Assembly (NCBI GenBank): GCA_003105305.1
Contig: PQAQ01000118.1
Coordinates: 1 to 9,720, forward strand
DNA length: 9,720 nt
Source: Candidatus Methylomirabilota bacterium
GTDB taxonomy: Bacteria; Methylomirabilota; Methylomirabilia; Methylomirabilales; Methylomirabilaceae
Reading direction: 5' to 3'
A program made the position numbers and the translations under genes. Below are positions 6,864 to 9,720 of this stretch, in pieces; position 1 is the first letter of the stretch; every line of letters starts with the position of its first letter. Under the pieces are notes generated by a model. It was given only the letters and a program-made list of their open reading frames with translations. It was not told the DNA's origin and did no database searches.

Positions 6864-7049
6864 ATGGCCAAGCTTTCGCTTATCGTGAAAAGTCAGCGTG
6901 AGCCGAAGTTTCAGGTGCGCCGATATCATCGGTGTCGCAACTGCGGGCGGCCGCGCGGCTACCTTCGGAAGTTCGAAATGTGCCGGATTTGCTTTCGGGA
7001 TCTGGCGCTCCGGGGTGAGATCCCCGGCGTTATCAAGGCGAGTTGGTAG
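6864..7049 (+). CDS. rpsN: 30S ribosomal protein S14, zinc-binding short type
   Basis: S14 is a late-assembling protein of the 30S head. At 61 residues this is the short zinc (C+) form, not the roughly 100-residue form of E. coli. It begins [20 protein letters not shown] and ends [11 protein letters not shown]. Cys24, Cys27, Cys40 and Cys43 (CRNC and CRIC) are the zinc ligands of the family. ATG 6864 is chosen over an in-frame GTG at 6852, because GGAG (6854-6857) lies 6 bases before it and the protein then starts as usual. The TAG stop sits in the loop of a predicted hairpin. Confidence 0.96.
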   Translation: MAKLSLIVKSQREPKFQVRRYHRCRNCGRPRGYLRKFEMCRICFRDLALRGEIPGVIKASW

Positions 7050-7058
7050 GAACTCGCC
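7037..7058 (+). other. Hairpin with the rpsN stop codon in its loop
   Basis: GGCGAGTT (7037-7044) is a perfect 8-bp complement of AACTCGCC (7051-7058). The 6-base loop GGTAGG contains the rpsN TAG (7047-7049). Since the upstream arm is coding sequence (Lys-Ala-Ser-Trp end), a ribosome finishing rpsN must open the helix. No T-run follows. It could mark an mRNA end, protect from decay, or affect handover to rpsH. All of these are inference. Confidence 0.5.
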
Positions 7059-7123
7059 CCGGATCGTCGGACGCATCTATTTCTGACGTGGGATACCTTT
7101 GCTAAACGTGGAGTAAGTCGACC

Positions 7124-7519
7124 ATGATGACCGATCCGATTGCCGATATGCTGACCAGGATCAGGAACGCGAATGCGGCTGGCCATGACCAAGTTCTTAT
7201 TCCTGCCTCGAAGGTGAAGATCGAGGTTGCCAGGGTTCTGCGGGCGGAGGGGTATATCAAGAACTTCAAGGTGCTTGAAGTTGACAGTCGCCGGGTACTT
7301 CGAATCGAGTTAAAGTATGGTGCGGGGGATCAGCGAATCCTCAGCGGTATCCGACGGGTGAGCCGACCGGGGCTGCGGGCCTATACCGGGTCGCGGCGAT
7401 TGCCTCGGGTCCTGAATGGGCTCGGCATCGCCATCCTTTCGACCTCGCAGGGGATCATGACAGAGCGTGTCGCCAGAGAGCGCGGAGTTGGCGGCGAGGT
7501 GCTGTGTTATGTATGGTAA
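7124..7519 (+). CDS. rpsH: 30S ribosomal protein S8
   Basis: S8 is a primary binder of the 16S central domain. In E. coli it also represses the spc operon by binding mRNA near rplE. The product is 131 residues. It starts with [20 protein letters not shown] and keeps the conserved C-terminal STSQGIMT (106-113) and [12 protein letters not shown]. Two adjacent ATGs (7124 and 7127) are possible starts. GGAG (7110-7113) favours 7124 by spacing. I do not recognise a copy of the E. coli S8 mRNA site at the rplX-rplE junction, which has only 10 bases between genes. Confidence 0.96.
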   Translation: MMTDPIADMLTRIRNANAAGHDQVLIPASKVKIEVARVLRAEGYIKNFKVLEVDSRRVLRIELKYGAGDQRILSGIRRVSRPGLRAYTGSRRLPRVLNGLGIAILSTSQGIMTERVARERGVGGEVLCYVW

Positions 7520-7526
7520 GCAGCGC

Positions 7527-7545
7527 GCAGGCCGTGTGAGCCTGC
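7527..7545 (+). other. Short hairpin in rpsH-rplF spacer
   Basis: GCAGGC (7527-7532) can pair with GCCTGC (7540-7545) around a 7-base loop. It lies 8 bases after the rpsH stop and 27 bases before the rplF ATG. A six-pair helix of this kind can arise by chance in GC-rich DNA. No T-run follows. Confidence 0.3.
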
Positions 7546-7572
7546 TACATCACGGGGGAAACAGGTAGACGT

Positions 7573-8109
7573 ATGTCGCGAATTGGAAAGAAGCCGATTG
7601 TGCTTCCTGATCAGGTAAAGGTCGCCGTTGAAGGAAACCACATCTCCGTACAGGGGCCGAAGGGTAAGCTGTCCCTTCAGCTCCACCCCTCATTAGCGGT
7701 GAAGGTCGAGGATAACCAACTTCATTGTACGCGACCTACGGATAATAAGCTTCATCGTTCCCTTCACGGCCTGAGCCGTACGTTGATCGCGAATATGGTC
7801 GAGGGGGTAACCAAGGGGTTCGAAAAGAAGCTGGAGATGGTTGGAGTCGGCTATCGCGCCTCCATACAGGGCCGAAATCTATCACTCATGCTCGGCTTTT
7901 CGCACCCTCTGATTTTTCCTCTACCGGATGGGATTCATGTGTCCGTGGAGGGTCAAAATCTCCTGACGGTGTCCGGTTCGGATAAACAGCAGGTGGGGGA
8001 AGTGGCTGCGAAGATCAGAAGTTTCAGATCGCCGGAACCCTATAAGGGCAAAGGTGTGAAGTACGCGACTGAGCGTATTCGCCGGAAGGCTGGGAAGGCT
8101 GGGGCGTAG
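7573..8109 (+). CDS. rplF: 50S ribosomal protein L6
   Basis: L6 lies near the factor-binding centre and the sarcin-ricin loop of the 50S. The 178-residue product is made of the usual two related domains. It starts MSRIGKKPIVLPDQVKVAVE and carries VTKGFEKKLEMVGVGYRA (79-96). The C-terminal signature is EPYKGKGVKY (155-164), followed by a basic tail. The ATG at 7573 is preceded by a weak AGGTAGA about 5 bases away. The stop TAG (8107-8109) lies in the loop of a predicted GC-rich hairpin. Confidence 0.97.
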   Translation: MSRIGKKPIVLPDQVKVAVEGNHISVQGPKGKLSLQLHPSLAVKVEDNQLHCTRPTDNKLHRSLHGLSRTLIANMVEGVTKGFEKKLEMVGVGYRASIQGRNLSLMLGFSHPLIFPLPDGIHVSVEGQNLLTVSGSDKQQVGEVAAKIRSFRSPEPYKGKGVKYATERIRRKAGKAGA

Positions 8110-8119
8110 GTTGCGCCCC
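8101..8119 (+). other. Hairpin with the rplF stop codon in its loop
   Basis: GGGGCG (8101-8106) pairs perfectly with CGCCCC (8114-8119). The 7-base loop TAGGTTG begins with the rplF stop TAG (8107-8109). The downstream arm ends two bases before the GGAGG (8122-8126) used by rplR, so folding could influence rplR translation. There is no T-run. This repeats the geometry seen at the rpsN stop, but the sequences differ. Confidence 0.4.
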
Positions 8120-8133
8120 TGGGAGGAGTGAAG

Positions 8134-8502
8134 TTGGTCGGTCACGAAGTCAAACAGGAACGACGGCTGCGACGCCATCGCCGGATCAGGAAGCGCGTCG
8201 TAGGAAGCGCCGCCTGCCCGCGGCTCTGCGTATTTAGAAGCGCCCGTCACATTTACGCCCAGATCGTCGACGACGAGCAGGGCACGACGCTTGCTGCCGC
8301 CTCTACCCTTTCCAAAGAGATTCGGGAACTGGGTAAAATGGAGAGCAAAACGGCAGCAGCGAAGGCCGTCGGCGAACTTCTGGCGAACAGGGCGTTGGCC
8401 GCTCATATTTCGCGGGTAGTCTTTGACCGCGGAGGATTCAAGTTCCACGGACGGGTCAAAGCCTTGGCTGCTGGATTTGGTGAGAAGGGGATAAGAATAT
8501 AG
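8134..8502 (+). CDS. rplR: 50S ribosomal protein L18
   Basis: L18 binds 5S rRNA with L5 and helps place it in the central protuberance. From TTG 8134 the product is 122 residues, the normal length. The basic N-terminus [18 protein letters not shown] is followed by [20 protein letters not shown] (29-48). The C-terminal [16 protein letters not shown] corresponds to the conserved [14 protein letters not shown] box. Two starts are possible. GTG 8128 is only one base after GGAGG (8122-8126), too close for normal initiation. TTG 8134 is 7 bases after it and is preferred. If GTG is used the protein is 124 residues. The 112-base spacer before rpsE follows. Confidence 0.93.
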   Translation: MVGHEVKQERRLRRHRRIRKRVVGSAACPRLCVFRSARHIYAQIVDDEQGTTLAAASTLSKEIRELGKMESKTAAAKAVGELLANRALAAHISRVVFDRGGFKFHGRVKALAAGFGEKGIRI

Positions 8503-8527
8503 TCGATCGCTGACGCCAGTGTGCCAA

Positions 8528-8550
8528 CGTGAGCGTGGATACACGTCACG
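8528..8550 (+). other. Bulged hairpin in rplR-rpsE spacer
   Basis: CGTGA (8528-8532) pairs with TCACG (8546-8550), and CGTG (8534-8537) pairs with CACG (8542-8545). A single G at 8533 is bulged and the loop is GATA (8538-8541). This gives 9 bp, the same architecture as the hairpin before rplC (nine pairs, one bulged base, tetraloop), though the sequences differ. It lies 64 bases before the chosen rpsE start. Function unknown. Confidence 0.45.
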
Positions 8551-8614
8551 CATCACCGAAATTCTCCACACCCTGTCGGCTGAGTTCCGATTACGCAAAA
8601 GAGAGGGAGAGGAC

Positions 8615-9124
8615 TTGAACCAGATCAAAGCTGAATCGCTGAATCTTGCCGAGCGCATTGTCCACATTAATCGTGTTGCCAAGGTCGTGAAGGGAGGGCG
8701 GCGTTTTACATTCAGCGCCCTCGTTGTCGTTGGCGATCAGAACGGACACGTCGGTATCGGATTAGGGAAGGCGCACGAGGTGCCGGAGGCGATTCGCAAG
8801 GGGATCGAGGGCGCGAAGAAGGATTTAGTCGGCATATCGCTGGCGCGAACGAGTATTCCTCATGAGGTTGTTGGACGGTTCGGTTCCAGTAGAGTGATCC
8901 TGAAGCCCGCTTCACAGGGCACCGGGGTTGTGGCGGGTCGGGCGGCCCGTGCGGTGCTCGAGGCGGCTGGGGTCCGGGATGTTCTGTCCAAATCATTGGG
9001 ATCCGATAATCCCCACAATGTCGTGAAGGCGACGTTAAGGGGTCTGCAGTCGCTTCGGGCGCCCGAGGACGTGGCGCGTACGCGAGGCGTGCGTCAGGAA
9101 GGGCCGATTGCTCAGGGGGCATAG
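8615..9124 (+). CDS. rpsE: 30S ribosomal protein S5
   Basis: S5 lies on the back of the 30S near the mRNA entry and affects decoding accuracy. Its loop near residues 24-30 is where spectinomycin resistance changes occur. From TTG 8615 it is 169 residues, the normal length, starting [37 protein letters not shown] (25-41) and [18 protein letters not shown] (87-104) are family signatures, and VKGGR is intact. The frame stays open up to GTG 8519, adding 32 residues. TTG is preferred because GGGAG (8605-8609) lies 5 bases before it and the added residues do not resemble S5. The stop is followed after one base by rpmD. Confidence 0.92.
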   Translation: MNQIKAESLNLAERIVHINRVAKVVKGGRRFTFSALVVVGDQNGHVGIGLGKAHEVPEAIRKGIEGAKKDLVGISLARTSIPHEVVGRFGSSRVILKPASQGTGVVAGRAARAVLEAAGVRDVLSKSLGSDNPHNVVKATLRGLQSLRAPEDVARTRGVRQEGPIAQGA

Positions 9125-9125
9125 G

Positions 9126-9326
9126 ATGGATAAAGGTCTTCGGATCACACTGCGCAAGAGTAAGATTGGCTATCCAGCGCGCCAGGCCCAGGTTCTCGCC
9201 GGGCTCGGATTGCGTCGAATCAATCACGTTGTGGTGCGCGCCGACACCCGGATCATTCGGGGAATGATCAGGAAGGTTGCCCACTTGGTCGATGTGCAGC
9301 AGGTGGAAAGTGAGGGAAGAGAATGA
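9126..9326 (+). CDS. rpmD: 50S ribosomal protein L30
   Basis: L30 is a small 50S protein of the ferredoxin-like fold near 5S rRNA. It is absent from some lineages, so its presence is mildly informative. From ATG 9126 it is 66 residues: a KLRITL-like [20 protein letters not shown], then [18 protein letters not shown] and [17 protein letters not shown]. An upstream in-frame start at 9108 would lie inside rpsE. AGGGGG (9114-9119) 6 bases before 9126 supports the shorter form. Its TGA (9324-9326) overlaps the rplO ATG as ATGA. Confidence 0.95.
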   Translation: MDKGLRITLRKSKIGYPARQAQVLAGLGLRRINHVVVRADTRIIRGMIRKVAHLVDVQQVESEGRE

Positions 9327-9720
9327 GGCTGCACGAGTTAAAGCCACCGGCCGGGGCCACGCACCGCCGGAAACGCGTTGGGCGCGGGACCGGCTCCGGA
9401 CACGGCAAGACATCCGGGAAGGGTGAAAAAGGTCAGAAGGCTCGCTCGGGTGCGCATATCCATCCTTGGTTTGAGGGCGGTCAACTTCCGCTGCATCGTC
9501 GCGTACCAAAGCGGGGATTTACCAACAGGTTTAGAAAGGTCTATGCGACCATTAATTTGAAGGATCTGGAGCGCTTCGATGCCGAAACGCACGTGACCCC
9601 TGGGCTGCTGCAGGAGAGGCGACTTGTGAAGGACCTGAAGGCGGGGTTGAAGGTGCTGGCTGACGGGGTTCTCAACAAACCCCTGAGCGTTGCCGCCCAT
9701 AAGTTCTCCAAGCGATCGAT
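9323..9720 (+). CDS. rplO: 50S ribosomal protein L15 (partial, cut by window end)
   Basis: L15 is a late-binding 50S protein with a long, unfolded basic N-terminus that threads into 23S rRNA. The window shows 132 codons and two further bases with no stop, of about 145-150 expected. It begins [20 protein letters not shown]. The glycine- and lysine-rich [20 protein letters not shown] (21-40) and [17 protein letters not shown] (50-66) are diagnostic. The ATG overlaps the rpmD stop, and GAGGG (9312-9316) lies 6 bases upstream. In most bacteria secY comes next, which would be beyond the window. Confidence 0.96.
   Translation, partial: MRLHELKPPAGATHRRKRVGRGTGSGHGKTSGKGEKGQKARSGAHIHPWFEGGQLPLHRRVPKRGFTNRFRKVYATINLKDLERFDAETHVTPGLLQERRLVKDLKAGLKVLADGVLNKPLSVAAHKFSKRS

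Noticed and set aside
1..9720. A hidden novel system (defence, mobile or metabolic) inserted in the operon
   Set aside because: Every gene longer than 30 codons is a recognised translation protein in the conserved order, and no insertion, inverted terminal repeat or foreign segment is visible.

Overview
The window is a stretch of bacterial chromosome holding the joined S10 and spc ribosomal protein clusters, all on the + strand. It opens inside the 3' end of tuf (EF-Tu) and runs through rpsJ-rplC-rplD-rplW-rplB-rpsS-rplV-rpsC-rplP-rpmC-rpsQ (the S10 block), then rplN-rplX-rplE-rpsN-rpsH-rplF-rplR-rpsE-rpmD-rplO (the first part of the spc block). It ends inside rplO. Twenty complete genes and two partial ones fill almost all of it. 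No gene-free stretch exceeds about 112 bases. I see no tRNA, rRNA, mobile element, CRISPR array or phage gene.

The organism is a bacterium of medium-high GC. S14 is the short zinc-binding form, L24 keeps a C-terminal four-cysteine zinc knuckle, L3 lacks the glutamine methylated in E. coli, and tuf sits directly before rpsJ. This argues against a gammaproteobacterium. My impression from the protein sequences is a deep-branching Gram-negative lineage, perhaps Methylomirabilota (NC10) or a neighbour of the former Deltaproteobacteria. That placement is a weak inference. Codon choice in the ribosomal genes is relaxed (AGA, AGG, CGA, ATA, TTA and TTG all appear), which suits a slow grower.

Layout: some junctions are very tight, with start and stop codons overlapping or touching (rplD/rplW, rplW/rplB, rplP/rpmC, rpmC/rpsQ, rpsE/rpmD, rpmD/rplO). 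Between them lie eight spacers of about 53 to 112 bases: 472-539, 2919-3000, 3652-3725, 5363-5437, 6792-6863, 7050-7123, 7520-7572 and 8503-8614. Seven of these contain or adjoin a potential RNA hairpin. The eighth (rplV-rpsC) is exactly filled by a 24-codon open reading frame. No intrinsic terminator (hairpin plus T-run) is visible, so one long transcript is likely.

The gene products assemble together. S3, S10 and S14 lie in the 30S head with S19. S5, S8 and S17 lie in the 30S body. L2, L3, L4, L14, L15, L16, L22, L23, L24, L29 and L30 build the 50S core, tunnel and tunnel exit. L5 and L18 bind 5S rRNA, and L6 lies near the factor-binding site. Several start codons are better placed downstream of the longest open frame: rplW 1809, rpsS GTG 3001, rpsC 3726, rpmC 4875, rplE 6177, rpsN 6864, rplR TTG 8134, rpsE TTG 8615 and rpmD 9126.

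I found no new defence, metabolic or mobile system. What merits a second look is the spacer RNA structure, the rplV-rpsC small frame, the N-terminal extension of L5 and the tuf/rpsJ composition step.
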